Source: an uncultured Bacteroidales bacterium
GTDB taxonomy: Bacteria; Bacteroidota; Bacteroidia; Bacteroidales; Muribaculaceae
DNA: 36,816 nucleotides
Direction: 5' to 3'
NCBI GenBank assembly: GCA_902776955.1
Contig: CACYSG010000020.1
Span: forward strand, 1-36,816
The notes beneath the pieces are model-generated. The model saw only the letters and a program-made list of their open reading frames with translations. It was not told where the DNA came from and searched no databases. The translations under genes and the position numbers were made by a program. Positions within the stretch are counted from its first letter, which is position 1. Every line of letters begins with the position of its first letter. This document shows positions 7,689 through 15,524 of the stretch, one piece after another.

Positions 7689-7842
7689 TGTTTAGACCTT
7701 AGACGTTAGACTTTAGACTTTAGACGTTAAACCTTAGTTTTTAGTCCGTTACAATAATAACTATTATCTCTTATCTATTAACTCTTATCTATTATCTATT
7801 AACTCTTAACTTTTATCTTTTATCTTTTATCTCTTATCTCTC
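7689..7842 (-). repeat. Degenerate tandem repeats between the GH3 gene and the sulfatase gene
   Basis: Read on the minus strand, the tract starts at the GH3 stop codon (AGA TAA GAG). It runs as (GATAARAG)n, then TTAATAG/TTAAGAG units to about 7761, and after a short unique stretch as (GTCTAAA)n variants at 7690-7735, ending 6 bases before the sulfatase ATG. No exact TAnnTTTG box is present, which fits read-through from the GH3 gene. Confidence 0.85.
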
Positions 7843-9351
7843 CACCAGCTTCAGCATTTGCTCGATGAGGGTGCGGTTGTTGCTCAGGCGGGGGACCTTG
7901 CGCTGGCCGCCGAGTTTGCCAGTGGAGGCCAGCCAACGGTCGAACAGGCCCTCGGGAGCGATGACCAGCGACGGTGCGGCCAGGAAGATGTCGCCCGTGC
8001 GCTTGGCGTCATAGTCGCTGTTGACCTCGCGCAGGTGCTGGTCAAGCAGTTGCATGAAGCGGGCGGTGTCCGACGGCTCGCGGGCGAACTCGATGAGCCA
8101 CTGGTGATGGCCGCGCTCCCCGTCCCGGGCATAAACCGGGGCAGCGGTATAGTTGAGCACCTCGGCTCCGGTTTCCTGCTCGGCCAGTGCGATGGCATGG
8201 TCGGCATTGTGTACCATCAGTTCCTCGCCGAAGGCGTTGATGAAGCTGCGTGTGCGTCCCGCTATCTTGATTTTCACGGGATTGAGCTGCTCGATGGTGA
8301 CCGTGTCGCCCAGGCGGTAACGCCACAGGCCGTTGGCCCCGGTGATGATGAGTTCATAGGTGCGGCCAGGCTCGATTTCCCAGATGGGATAGACCTCGGG
8401 GGTCTCGCTGTCGCTCTCCTCGACGGGCAGGAACTCATAGAACACGCCCACGTCAAGCAACAGCAACATCGCCTCGCTCGACCAGTCGCTCTGGACGGCA
8501 AAGAAGCCCTCGCTTGCATTGTAGGTGTCCAGGAAACGCATCTTATCCATGTCACAGATGGCCTCGTACTGCTGCCTGTAGGGCTCAAAGGCGATGCCGC
8601 CGTGGAAGAACACCTCCAGGTTGGGCCACACCTCGTGGATGCAGCTCTTGCCGGTCTTCTTGAGCACCTCCTTGAGCACCGTCAGGAACCACGAGGGCAC
8701 ACCGCTCAGGTTGGTCACGTTCTGACCGATGGCGGCCTCGACCATCAACGGCAATTTCTCGGTCCAATCCTCTAGCAGGGCCACTCGTTTTGACGGGATG
8801 CGCGCGAGGTTGGCCAGCGGATTCATGTTCTCGATGAGGTTGGCGCTCAGGTCCCCCACCCTCACGCCAGGCTTGAGCTGCAGGTTGTTGGCGAAACTGC
8901 CGCCCAGAATCATCGCCTTGCCCGAGAAGATGCGGCTCGCGGGGTTCAGGTTCAGGTAGTGGGACACGACATCGCTGGCGCCCTGGTAATGGTTCCACTC
9001 AAAGGACTCGCGCGTGATGGGGATGTACTTGCTGCGCCCGTCGCTCGTTCCCGACGACTGGGCAAAATTCACGCAGCGGCCGGGCCACAGCTCGTCCCTA
9101 GCGCCGTTCACCATGCGCATGATCGAGGGACGCAGGTTCTCGTAGGAATACAGCGGCAAGGTCGAGGCAAACTGGCGGTAGGTCCTGATGGACGAGAAGT
9201 CGTATTTGCGCCCGATACGGGTCAGCGCCGCTTTCTCGATAAGACGCACCAACTCGCCCTGCTGCACGGCATCGGCATGGTCGATGAAGCGCGCATGCTG
9301 CTGCAAGCGCCCCAAGAAACGGCCTCGGACAAATGGTGTGAAGTCTATCAT
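7834..9351 (-). CDS. GH3 auxin-responsive promoter family acyl-adenylate ligase-like protein
   Basis: A 505-residue protein of the GH3 family (PF03321), the ANL-type adenylating fold that in plants conjugates amino acids to jasmonate or auxin. Bacterial homologues are common in Bacteroidota with no settled substrate. The three adenylate-binding motifs are visible: SSGTSDGRSKYIPIT, then YNASEGFF, then YRLGD. The C-terminal lid region follows GEELMVHNADHA. The frame is open upstream to 9492, but I chose ATG 9351 (MIDFTPFVRGRF) because a full promoter (9357-9386) sits directly before it. No signal peptide, so cytoplasmic. The promoter implies a leader of almost zero length. The last codons merge into a GATAAGAG repeat tract. 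Confidence 0.88.
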   Translation of the reverse strand: MIDFTPFVRGRFLGRLQQHARFIDHADAVQQGELVRLIEKAALTRIGRKYDFSSIRTYRQFASTLPLYSYENLRPSIMRMVNGARDELWPGRCVNFAQSSGTSDGRSKYIPITRESFEWNHYQGASDVVSHYLNLNPASRIFSGKAMILGGSFANNLQLKPGVRVGDLSANLIENMNPLANLARIPSKRVALLEDWTEKLPLMVEAAIGQNVTNLSGVPSWFLTVLKEVLKKTGKSCIHEVWPNLEVFFHGGIAFEPYRQQYEAICDMDKMRFLDTYNASEGFFAVQSDWSSEAMLLLLDVGVFYEFLPVEESDSETPEVYPIWEIEPGRTYELIITGANGLWRYRLGDTVTIEQLNPVKIKIAGRTRSFINAFGEELMVHNADHAIALAEQETGAEVLNYTAAPVYARDGERGHHQWLIEFAREPSDTARFMQLLDQHLREVNSDYDAKRTGDIFLAAPSLVIAPEGLFDRWLASTGKLGGQRKVPRLSNNRTLIEQMLKLVER

Positions 9352-9356
9352 ATCCA

Positions 9357-9386
9357 CAAAAGTACAAATAAACCCCGAAACACAAA
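9357..9386 (-). promoter_or_regulatory. Promoter of the GH3 gene, abutting its start codon
   Basis: On the minus strand: TTTG (9383-9386), 18 bases, TACTTTTG (9357-9364). The box ends 5 bases before the ATG at 9351, so transcription would begin at or inside the start codon. Confidence 0.65.
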
Positions 9387-9549
9387 GTTGTATACCCAGA
9401 AAAAATGGGGAAAAAGCCCGCATTGGTCTATAAAAAACCGACGCTGCACGGCATAAACGGCCCTTGAACGCCCACGGTTGCAAATGTGGCACATGATATG
9501 CAGATTAACGGGTGATTAGTCTATTATTTATGAATATTTGTCTAAAAAA

Positions 9550-9581
9550 TTTGCGATAATTACTCAAATAGGCTAATTTTG
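9550..9581 (+). promoter_or_regulatory. Promoter of the 9622 gene
   Basis: TTTG (9550-9553), 20 bases, TAATTTTG (9574-9581): a full match to the Bacteroidota sigma-ABfr consensus. The predicted start near 9588 gives a leader of about 34 bases. Confidence 0.75.
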
Positions 9582-9621
9582 ACGCAACAAACGTTTACAA
9601 ACTATTAAAAACATACGCACT

Positions 9622-10239
9622 ATGAAACGGTTTATCTTAACAATGGTGGCAGTGCTGACCCTCGGGGCAGCCGCCAACGCGATGAGTTACAAGCAGGCCC
9701 GCGACCAGGCGTTCTTCCTGACCGACAAGATGGCCTATGAACTCGCACTGAGTGACGACCAGTACAATGCCGTGTTCGAAATCAATATGGACTACATCAT
9801 GTGTCTGGACGTGTATGACGATATCTTCGGCACCTTCTGGGAGCGCAGGAACAACGAGCTGAGGTTTGTGCTCTCACCCGCACAATACCAGTACTACATG
9901 CAGCTGGAATACTTCTATCGCCCCGTGTCGTGGGAGAACAGGAAATTTGTCTTCTCCATCTACAACCGCTATCCCAAGAACCGCTACTTCCGCGCCGCGC
10001 CTCCCGGATACCAGGTCTATAAGGGCTCTAACCGCTACTTTGACCACAGTGCCTACCACGGACGCACCTTTGGCGCTCCCGACAGCAAGTCACAGCCCAA
10101 GCCCGGCAGCGGCGGCATGCAACCCGGAATGAGCGGCACTCCCAAGAGCCAGCCCGGCAGCAAGAGCCAGCCCGGCATGACCAAGAGGCAGGCCGTCAAC
10201 CAGGGCAAGCAAAGGATGAGCCAGCCCCCCCGCCGATAA
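9622..10239 (+). CDS. Small exported protein with a Pro/Gly/Gln-rich tail
   Basis: A 205-residue protein with a signal peptide (MKRFILTMVAVLTLGAAANA, cleavage near residue 20). The mature N-terminal part is rich in Tyr, Phe and Asn (LTDKMAYELALSDDQYNAVF), with an L-S-D-D-Q pattern loosely like the LTxxQ repeat of Spy/CpxP-type periplasmic proteins; that similarity is weak. From about residue 150 the sequence becomes a low-complexity tail of repeated SQPG/KPGSG units, ending in Arg-rich QPPRR. The basic, flexible tail could contact envelope polyanions, but that is a guess. It is monocistronic with a strong promoter. A purine-rich repeat starts right after the stop. Confidence 0.75.
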   Translation: MKRFILTMVAVLTLGAAANAMSYKQARDQAFFLTDKMAYELALSDDQYNAVFEINMDYIMCLDVYDDIFGTFWERRNNELRFVLSPAQYQYYMQLEYFYRPVSWENRKFVFSIYNRYPKNRYFRAAPPGYQVYKGSNRYFDHSAYHGRTFGAPDSKSQPKPGSGGMQPGMSGTPKSQPGSKSQPGMTKRQAVNQGKQRMSQPPRR

Positions 10240-10316
10240 AAAGAGAGAAGAGATAAGAGATAAGAGATAAGAGATAAGAGATAATAGTTAATAGTTAATA
10301 GTTAATAGTTAATAGT
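10240..10316 (+). repeat. (GATAAGA)n then (TAGTTAA)n tandem repeat after a stop codon
   Basis: Starting directly after the TAA of the 9622 gene, a purine-rich tract of about five GATAAGA units is followed by about five TAGTTAA units. The order and orientation relative to the gene match the tract after the GH3 gene. GGCATCCGCGTT follows at 10319-10330 and recurs inverted next to the tract at 19599. Confidence 0.85.
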
Positions 10317-10575
10317 TGGGCATCCGCGTTGAGTTTGGCGGGTGCTCAACTGCTTTTGGGATGGCGGGAGTCCAACCGGGGACGGGTCTTCTGTCGCAGG
10401 TGTGTAGGGCCTCGCCTTGGCGTGGCCGCCCATCACCTCAAAAACTACGAATTACGCCAATTAAACTAATTTTGGCATCCGCAGATATGCGGCCTCGCGT
10501 CCGCAGTTTAGAGGAGGCTCGCTGCCGCTCGCAGTTTAGAGTTTAGAGTTTAACGGGAAAGCGCAGGGGGTGGGG
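10317..10575. repeat. Non-coding gap made of dispersed GC-rich repeat modules
   Basis: This gap between convergent genes holds no supportable ORF. Module A, 10405-10428 (TAGGGCCTCGCC then TTGGCGTGGCCG), is an imperfect palindrome whose exact 24-base copy lies inverted at 15525-15548. Module B, 10517-10548 (GCTCGCTGCCGCTCGCAG then TTTAGAG twice), recurs inverted at 15563-15594 with one base fewer. The pieces ATCCGC and GCAGTTTAGAG also repeat locally. It could be a decayed intergenic repeat element; no transposase is visible. Confidence 0.75.
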
Positions 10576-11181
10576 TTATTTCTTGAGTTCGAAGCCTACC
10601 ATGACGTCCTCGTAGTGGTCCATGAGGAAGGAGAGGGCCTTGATGACGGAGTTGTCGGTGAACCTGCTGGCGAGGGTGAAGAGGCTGATGAGCTTGTCGG
10701 CATCGAAGGTGAGGTGCAGTTTCTTCTTGCCGCTGCGCGTGAGCCGCGCCGTCATGGGCACGCCGTGCCACTTGAAGGTGATTTTTTCCTGGCTGGGGTT
10801 GTAATTGTAGCTTCCCTTGAGGTTCACACCCAGCAGGCCGATGGTGCACGTGCCGTCCTCGTTGAACGTGAAACGTGGCCGCGCCTTGTCGAGCCCTATC
10901 TTCTTGAAGGCATTCTTGAGTTTCTTCTTGAGTTTGCCCTTGGCGATGGGCTTGCCGAGGCCCGACAAGAGGTCCTTGCCGCTGACGTCAACGCTGGGTC
11001 CGTTATAGGTCCACTCGCCGCTCAGGGTCTTATTGATGCGCTGGGTCTCGCGGGCTATATCCTCCTCGGTCATGGTGAACACCTCGTCGGGGTGGAGGTC
11101 ACGGCCGGTGCTGGCCTTTCTAGTCGATGCGCAGGATGTCAACAGCAACATTGCGCAGAAAATGGTCAATAATCGTCTCAT
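10576..11181 (-). CDS. DUF4923 family lipoprotein
   Basis: A 201-residue lipoprotein: signal MRRLLTIFCAMLLLTSC with lipobox LTSC and Cys17. The mature part matches my recollection of the Bacteroidales DUF4923 family: L-S-G-E-W-T-Y-N-G-P near residue 55, a basic segment KGKLKKKLKNAFKKIG, F-T-F-N-E-D-G-T-C-T, then T-F-D-A-D-K-L and a terminal G-F-E-L-K. The fold is probably lipocalin-like; the function is unknown. The frame stays open far upstream (to 12138) across the divergent glycosyltransferase gene, but the lipoprotein signal and the promoter at 11200-11207 fix the start at 11181. Convergent with the 9622 gene. Confidence 0.85.
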   Translation of the reverse strand: MRRLLTIFCAMLLLTSCASTRKASTGRDLHPDEVFTMTEEDIARETQRINKTLSGEWTYNGPSVDVSGKDLLSGLGKPIAKGKLKKKLKNAFKKIGLDKARPRFTFNEDGTCTIGLLGVNLKGSYNYNPSQEKITFKWHGVPMTARLTRSGKKKLHLTFDADKLISLFTLASRFTDNSVIKALSFLMDHYEDVMVGFELKK

Positions 11182-11199
11182 AATTACAGTATTTTGCAG

Positions 11200-11207
11200 C
11201 AAAGTTA
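11200..11207 (-). promoter_or_regulatory. -7 promoter box TAACTTTG of the DUF4923 gene
   Basis: Exact TAnnTTTG match on the minus strand, 18 bases upstream of the ATG at 11181. No clear -33 TTTG. Confidence 0.55.
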
Positions 11208-11260
11208 CGTCTTTTCCCCAAAAAGTCGGGTAAAAACACCGAGAGAAACAAAAAAAATAG

Positions 11261-11268
11261 TAATTTTG
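11261..11268 (+). promoter_or_regulatory. -7 promoter box TAATTTTG of the glycosyltransferase gene
   Basis: Exact TAnnTTTG match on the plus strand, 78 bases upstream of the ATG at 11347, divergent from the box at 11200-11207. The upstream 20 bases are A-rich and lack a TTTG. Confidence 0.55.
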
Positions 11269-11346
11269 CAGGTTGTCAGCTTTTGACAAAATGATTAGAA
11301 TAGATAGTAAACAACTACACAACAATAAAATAAAGAACTCACAATT

Positions 11347-12489
11347 ATGGTAGTAGGTTATGGTGGCCGCAAAATAATCATGGAGAATAATGATACGTCT
11401 TACTACGGACGCATCCTTATCAAGGCTTTGGCTACAAATTATCCCGACAACTATTATATCCTCTACTCCCCCGAAAACAAGCAGAACAAGCGCTTGACGG
11501 CCTTGTTCAACGAGGATAGCGTGCGCGTGAAATTCCCGCGCAACCACATCCATGACAAGATACGCTGGTACAAGCGCAACGGCATCGTCCGTTCGGCCAA
11601 GGCTCATGGCGTGAACACCTTCCACGGCATCGACGACGGCCTGGCATCGGGTTTCAACGGCAGTAACTTCCCCACGGTCTTCACCATGACCGACCCGCTG
11701 TACAAGTGCGCCGGCAGCTGGCTGGAGCGCATGCTCATGCAGCGCCGTGCCCGCAAGGCCTGCAAGTTTGCCAAGCGCGTCATCGCCCTCAACGAGGTGG
11801 ACCGCCAGATCATCATCGACCATTACCACGTGAACCCCGACAACGTCGAGGTGGTTTATCCGTGCTTCTTTGACGGTTGCGACGAATCGGTCCCCGAGAA
11901 CATGTACGACATCCTGCGCTCGAAGTACCACCTGCCCGAGAACTTCATCCTCTACAAGGGACGCCTCAATGCCGAGGATAACCTCAAGGAGGCGATGCAG
12001 CTGGTTCACGAGTTGCGCGACCGCAAGATATCGATCGTCATGCTCGGCTACCGCACCGACCACTTTGACCACGTCATCAAGGAGCAGGCCCATGACCTGC
12101 ACATCTTCCACCGCTTCAAGCAGGTGGACAAGGTGCACTATGCCGACCTCACCGCCGTGGCCCGCATGGCCAAGGCCGTGATCATCCCCAACACCGACCG
12201 CATGCGCGACCTCTACAAACTCATCAATGCCCAGCGCACGGGTGCGTTGGTCATCTGCAAGGACTCAGCCAAGGCCCGCGAGTTTGGCGGTGACGGCGTC
12301 ATCTATTACGATAACTTCCGCGAGGGTGCCGACCGTCTGAGCGATGTGCTTGAAGACGAGAGCAAGCGCCTTGAGCTGCTCAGGAACGGACAGATCAACA
12401 GTGAGCGCTTCACCGGCAAGGTCGTTGCCGACCACATGATTCACATCTACCGTTCGGTACTCACTCACCGCAGACTCTTCACCGAATAA
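11347..12489 (+). CDS. Glycosyltransferase family 4-like protein
   Basis: A 380-residue cytoplasmic protein with the two-Rossmann-domain layout of GT-B glycosyltransferases (GT4 group). The N-terminal half has G-R-I-L-I-K-A-L and F-H-G-I-D-D-G-L. The C-terminal half opens with the usual Y-P-C-F-F-D-G and P-E-N-F-I-L-Y-K-G-R-L-N-A-E-D-N-L region, where family members place the E/R-x-K-N nucleotide-sugar segment. There is then a late G-A-L-V-I-C-K-D stretch with E-F-G-G-D-G. It probably transfers a sugar from a nucleotide donor onto a cell-surface glycan. It stands alone rather than in a polysaccharide cluster, so the acceptor is unknown. Its 3' end faces the FadL-type gene. Confidence 0.85.
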   Translation: MVVGYGGRKIIMENNDTSYYGRILIKALATNYPDNYYILYSPENKQNKRLTALFNEDSVRVKFPRNHIHDKIRWYKRNGIVRSAKAHGVNTFHGIDDGLASGFNGSNFPTVFTMTDPLYKCAGSWLERMLMQRRARKACKFAKRVIALNEVDRQIIIDHYHVNPDNVEVVYPCFFDGCDESVPENMYDILRSKYHLPENFILYKGRLNAEDNLKEAMQLVHELRDRKISIVMLGYRTDHFDHVIKEQAHDLHIFHRFKQVDKVHYADLTAVARMAKAVIIPNTDRMRDLYKLINAQRTGALVICKDSAKAREFGGDGVIYYDNFREGADRLSDVLEDESKRLELLRNGQINSERFTGKVVADHMIHIYRSVLTHRRLFTE

Positions 12490-12538
12490 AAATCGACAGG
12501 GGTCATTCAGGCCCTGACAAGTCCTGATAGAAACATCA

Positions 12539-12573
12539 CGCCGCCGCCCGATTTCAATTTTCGGACGGCGGCG
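12539..12573 (+). terminator. GC-rich hairpin after the glycosyltransferase gene
   Basis: CGCCGCCG (12539-12546) pairs with CGGCGGCG (12566-12573), and CCGA with TCGG inside, separated by one mismatch; the loop is AT-rich. It lies 50 bases past the stop. No immediate T run, though AT-rich sequence follows within 15 bases. Confidence 0.6.
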
Positions 12574-12615
12574 CGCCATAGGATAAAGATTATTATTATT
12601 TCTTTGCTATTCCAC

Positions 12616-12678
12616 CCCTAAACCCTAAACCCTAAACTCTAAACTTCAACCAATAGAAGCGTGCTTCCATTGGTTGAA
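12616..12678 (-). terminator. TTCAA-hairpin plus TTTAGAG/TTTAGGG tail at the FadL gene 3' end
   Basis: Read on the minus strand, 3 bases after the stop codon: a 16-base inverted repeat (12645-12678) opening TTCAACCAAT and closing ATTGGTTGAA, with one mismatch and a 2-base loop. GTTTAGAGTTTAGGGTTTAG follows directly (down to 12616). The same design, with unrelated stem sequence, is found at 19487-19558 and 23638-23713. Confidence 0.7.
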
Positions 12679-12681
12679 TAA

Positions 12682-14145
12682 TCAGAACTTAAAGTCGATA
12701 CCGGCACCGAAGACCTTGTTGGTGCGGCTGTAGGTGTCCTTACCGGGCAGCGTGGTGTTGAAGTAATTCTCCTCGCTGCGGTCATACTTCTTGTAGGTGG
12801 TCCAGAAGTAGCCCACGTTGACCTTAATCTTCTCGGTCACGTTAACAGCACCGCCAAAGCCGATCGAGTAGCTGTCGCAGGAGAAGGAGGTGTGGGTCTG
12901 GTAAGCGTCGCTCAAGCCGTAGTCGGTGTTCTGGAAACCGCCGCTCACAGTGAACATCTTGTTGATGTCCCACTCCACGCCGGCAAGCACCTCGTGGGTA
13001 CCGTGGCGCAGGGCCTTCTGCTTGTCATGGGCCATCTCGGCGTGCTTGTCGTCATAGTAGTGGTACTCGACGGTGGCGCGCAGTTTGTCGGGGATGAACT
13101 CGTAACCCAGGGCGGTGTAGAGTACCGCGGGCAGGTCGTTGGGCGTGTTCACACCGTGCTTGTAGTCAGCCAGGGCTGCCTCAAAGGCGGCGGGCTCGGC
13201 AGTGGCGGTCTTGGTGTCGTTCTCGATGCTCAGGTTGGTCTTGAACTCATACTTGGCGGCCAGGGTAAAGCCCTTCCACACCAGGTCAACGCCGAGGATG
13301 GGGGTGACGCCCCAACCGGTCTGGGAGCAGTTGAGGTCGATGTTGGCCATCTCGCCGTTCTGGTTCACCAGCGTGTTCAAGGTCGGAGCCAGTGCGGGAT
13401 AAGCGATGGCGATCTGCTGAACGGCATTTGCCAACTCGGGCTTGGGCAGCACCTTAACAAAGCCGGTGTAGTTGCCGTCAAAGTAGTTCATGCGACCGCC
13501 AGCGTAAACGCTGAGCCAGTCAAGGGGCTTGTAGGTAGCACCGAGCTGCAGGCCGTAGATGTACTGGCGGCCCTTCATCGACGAGTTGATGTCATACTTG
13601 TCGGCGGTCAAGGGCAGCAGGCCCGAAATGCGCGGGTCGGCCAGGATGGGAGCCGTGGCGGGATTGTCGGCTAGGGTCTTCTTCAAGCCGGCGGTCTGGG
13701 CGTAGATACCGGCCATGATGCTGGCATCAAACACGGGCAGACCATTGTCAAACGAGCACTTGCCGCCACCACCGGTGAAGCCGAAGAAACCCGAGAAGGT
13801 CCAGCGGTCACGCTTGTAGGCGCCGTAGAGCGACGGAATCACGGGAGCCGATGCCTTGCCCTTGTACAGGCGGGTGTGGTCGGCCTCGGGGAAGAGGGCA
13901 AACGTCGTGAGGGCGTCACGCGACTGGGTGGCGCTCTGGATGTTCAGCGACAGGGTCCAGCCCTCGTGGTCCATAAAGGCCAGACCGGCGGGGTTGGTAT
14001 AAACACCGTCTATCTCGTGGCTGGCACCACGCGCCATCATGCGCATGAAGGCGATATGCTGGTTGGTGTTATGCAACAGACCACCGGCCCAGGAGGTAGA
14101 GCAGACGGCCACCAGAGAGAGTACTAATGTTGTAATTCTTTTCAT
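12682..14145 (-). CDS. FadL/OMPP1-type outer-membrane transport protein
   Basis: A 487-residue beta-barrel protein resembling the OMPP1/FadL/TodX family (PF03349), which moves hydrophobic molecules across the outer membrane. The signal peptide is MKRITTLVLSLVAVCSTSWA. The mature N-terminus GGLLHNTNQH and the NPAGLAF motif at residues 51-57 match the FadL hatch region. Alternating strands continue to a C-terminal Phe (FGAGIDFKF), as expected for barrel assembly. The frame extends to a GTG at 14154; I prefer ATG 14145, which starts the signal peptide cleanly. It is monocistronic and followed by a distinctive hairpin element. The ligand is unknown: Bacteroidota homologues are not tied to fatty-acid uptake. 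Confidence 0.88.
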   Translation of the reverse strand: MKRITTLVLSLVAVCSTSWAGGLLHNTNQHIAFMRMMARGASHEIDGVYTNPAGLAFMDHEGWTLSLNIQSATQSRDALTTFALFPEADHTRLYKGKASAPVIPSLYGAYKRDRWTFSGFFGFTGGGGKCSFDNGLPVFDASIMAGIYAQTAGLKKTLADNPATAPILADPRISGLLPLTADKYDINSSMKGRQYIYGLQLGATYKPLDWLSVYAGGRMNYFDGNYTGFVKVLPKPELANAVQQIAIAYPALAPTLNTLVNQNGEMANIDLNCSQTGWGVTPILGVDLVWKGFTLAAKYEFKTNLSIENDTKTATAEPAAFEAALADYKHGVNTPNDLPAVLYTALGYEFIPDKLRATVEYHYYDDKHAEMAHDKQKALRHGTHEVLAGVEWDINKMFTVSGGFQNTDYGLSDAYQTHTSFSCDSYSIGFGGAVNVTEKIKVNVGYFWTTYKKYDRSEENYFNTTLPGKDTYSRTNKVFGAGIDFKF

Positions 14146-14197
14146 TGCTATCACATTTATTGATTAAACAAACCTGAAAGTGGAGATTTTAGGGCTA

Positions 14198-14205
14198 CAA
14201 AATTA
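14198..14205 (-). promoter_or_regulatory. -7 promoter box TAATTTTG of the FadL-type gene
   Basis: Exact TAnnTTTG match on the minus strand, 52 bases upstream of ATG 14145. A TTTG lies 23 bases further upstream, slightly longer than the usual 19-21 spacing. Confidence 0.55.
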
Positions 14206-14333
14206 CTGACAAGGCGCAAAATACTGGACAAAAAGTAATAAAAAATGGCCGTTTTGCCCCATTTAGTCACATTATTACATTTTTTAACAATCCTAAATTG
14301 TTAAAATCGCACGAAAACATGGCGAATTATTGG

Positions 14334-14341
14334 TAATTTTG
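14334..14341 (+). promoter_or_regulatory. -7 promoter box TAATTTTG of the LOG-like gene
   Basis: Exact TAnnTTTG match on the plus strand, 33 bases upstream of the ATG at 14375. No -33 TTTG at standard spacing. Confidence 0.55.
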
Positions 14342-14374
14342 TGATTTAAGATCTTAACCCGCATACCTCTACAG

Positions 14375-15337
14375 ATGATTACCAACACAGGATACGAAGA
14401 GCTGAAGGATGTGATGGCCTACCTTGCCCAAGTGCCATTTGACGTGTCGCGCAAGTCGCTTTACCATCCCGCCGAACTATATGAAGGTTTCTGCCCCGAC
14501 GACGAGAGCAGTTACAGCCAGTGTTTTGACAGCATCATTTACCAGCGCTACACGTCGATGGGACAGCACACCAACAACGTGAATGAACTGCTGGCGCGCA
14601 CCTTGCACGACCACAGCATCCACACGGCACTGGCGCGCTTCTTCAAGACCTACGACCACCGCCGCTGCGTGGGCGTCATGGGCGGGCATGCCCTGCTCAG
14701 GACCGACAAGGCCTACCGCGACATCGCCTTGCTGAGCCAGCGGCTCACTCAGGAGGGATTCATCATGCTGAGCGGCGGCGGCCCCGGTGCGATGGAGGCG
14801 ACTCACCTGGGGGCATGGATGGCGGGGTTCTCGCGCCAGGACATGGATGATGCCTTCGAGACGATGATGCCCGCACCGTCGTTCAAGGATGCGGGATGGT
14901 TGCAGACAGCCTTCAGCGTCATCGACAAGTACCCCCAGCAAGAATACGTGAGCCTGGGCATTCCCACATGGCGCTACGGACACGAGCCGTCAACGCCGTT
15001 TGCCACACACGTTGCCAAATTCTTTGAGAACAGCATCCGCGAGGACAACATCTTGACCCTGGCCTTCGGCGGCATCATCTATACGCCGGGCAGCGCGGGC
15101 ACCCTGCAGGAAATCTTCCAGGAGGCGGTGCAGAACCACTACCTCACCTATGGCTTCGCCAGCCCGATGATCTTCCTGGGCAAGCACTTCTGGACCGAGG
15201 AAATCCCCGTTTATCCCCTAATCGAGCACCTGATGGAGACCGGCAAATACAGAAACCTGCTGATTACCCTCACCGACGACATCGACGAGGCAGTCGCCAC
15301 CCTGCAAGCCTTCAGCCGTCACGAATCAATGAGTTAG
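14375..15337 (+). CDS. LOG family-like nucleotide 5'-monophosphate nucleosidase
   Basis: A 320-residue protein with the Rossmann-like fold of the LOG/lysine-decarboxylase-like family (PF03641 or a relative), whose members cleave nucleoside monophosphates to base plus ribose 5-phosphate (cytokinin-activating LOG, PpnN). The two signature segments are GGGPGAMEA at residues 134-142 and PGSAGTLQEIFQE at 238-250. The second differs from the canonical P-G-G-x-G-T-x-x-E by one Ser, but the catalytic Glu is kept. The protein is longer than plain LOG enzymes (about 180-200 residues), with about 95 extra N-terminal residues, so a PpnN-like arrangement is possible. Probably cytoplasmic. Confidence 0.78.
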   Translation: MITNTGYEELKDVMAYLAQVPFDVSRKSLYHPAELYEGFCPDDESSYSQCFDSIIYQRYTSMGQHTNNVNELLARTLHDHSIHTALARFFKTYDHRRCVGVMGGHALLRTDKAYRDIALLSQRLTQEGFIMLSGGGPGAMEATHLGAWMAGFSRQDMDDAFETMMPAPSFKDAGWLQTAFSVIDKYPQQEYVSLGIPTWRYGHEPSTPFATHVAKFFENSIREDNILTLAFGGIIYTPGSAGTLQEIFQEAVQNHYLTYGFASPMIFLGKHFWTEEIPVYPLIEHLMETGKYRNLLITLTDDIDEAVATLQAFSRHESMS

Positions 15338-15423
15338 CCATCTGAGACCTGTACAGACGCAAAAATTTGCGACAAAATAATTAGGAAAACAAGAAAATAA
15401 AACAAGAATAAAAGGAAAACAAT

Positions 15424-15476
15424 AAGTACAATAAACACAATTTACTGATTATCAAGCGATTGTATTTATTGTACTT
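15424..15476. terminator. Long AT-rich inverted repeat between convergent genes
   Basis: The 18 bases at 15424-15441 (AAGTACAATAAA...) pair with those at 15459-15476 (...TTTATTGTACTT) with one G-T or mismatch position and a 17-base loop. T-rich sequence follows on either strand, so it could end transcription of both the LOG-like gene and pyrH. Confidence 0.6.
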
Positions 15477-15524
15477 GTTGTTGTTTTATATCCTTAGCGG
15501 CTTTGCGCCTTAGCGTGAGGTTTA

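Noticed and set aside
7689-7842. Possible CRISPR array in the repetitive gaps
   Set aside because: Units are 6-9 bases and degenerate with no regular spacers, and no cas genes are present.
10576-12138. A 520-codon minus-strand frame suggesting one long protein
   Set aside because: Only the last 201 codons, starting with a lipoprotein signal at 11181 directly after a promoter box, are real. The upstream part is antisense to the glycosyltransferase gene.
12616-12644. (CCCTAAA)3-like sequence resembling a plant telomere repeat
   Set aside because: It is part of the local TTTAGGG/TTTAGAG tail found after several bacterial gene ends in the window; the flanks are plainly bacterial.
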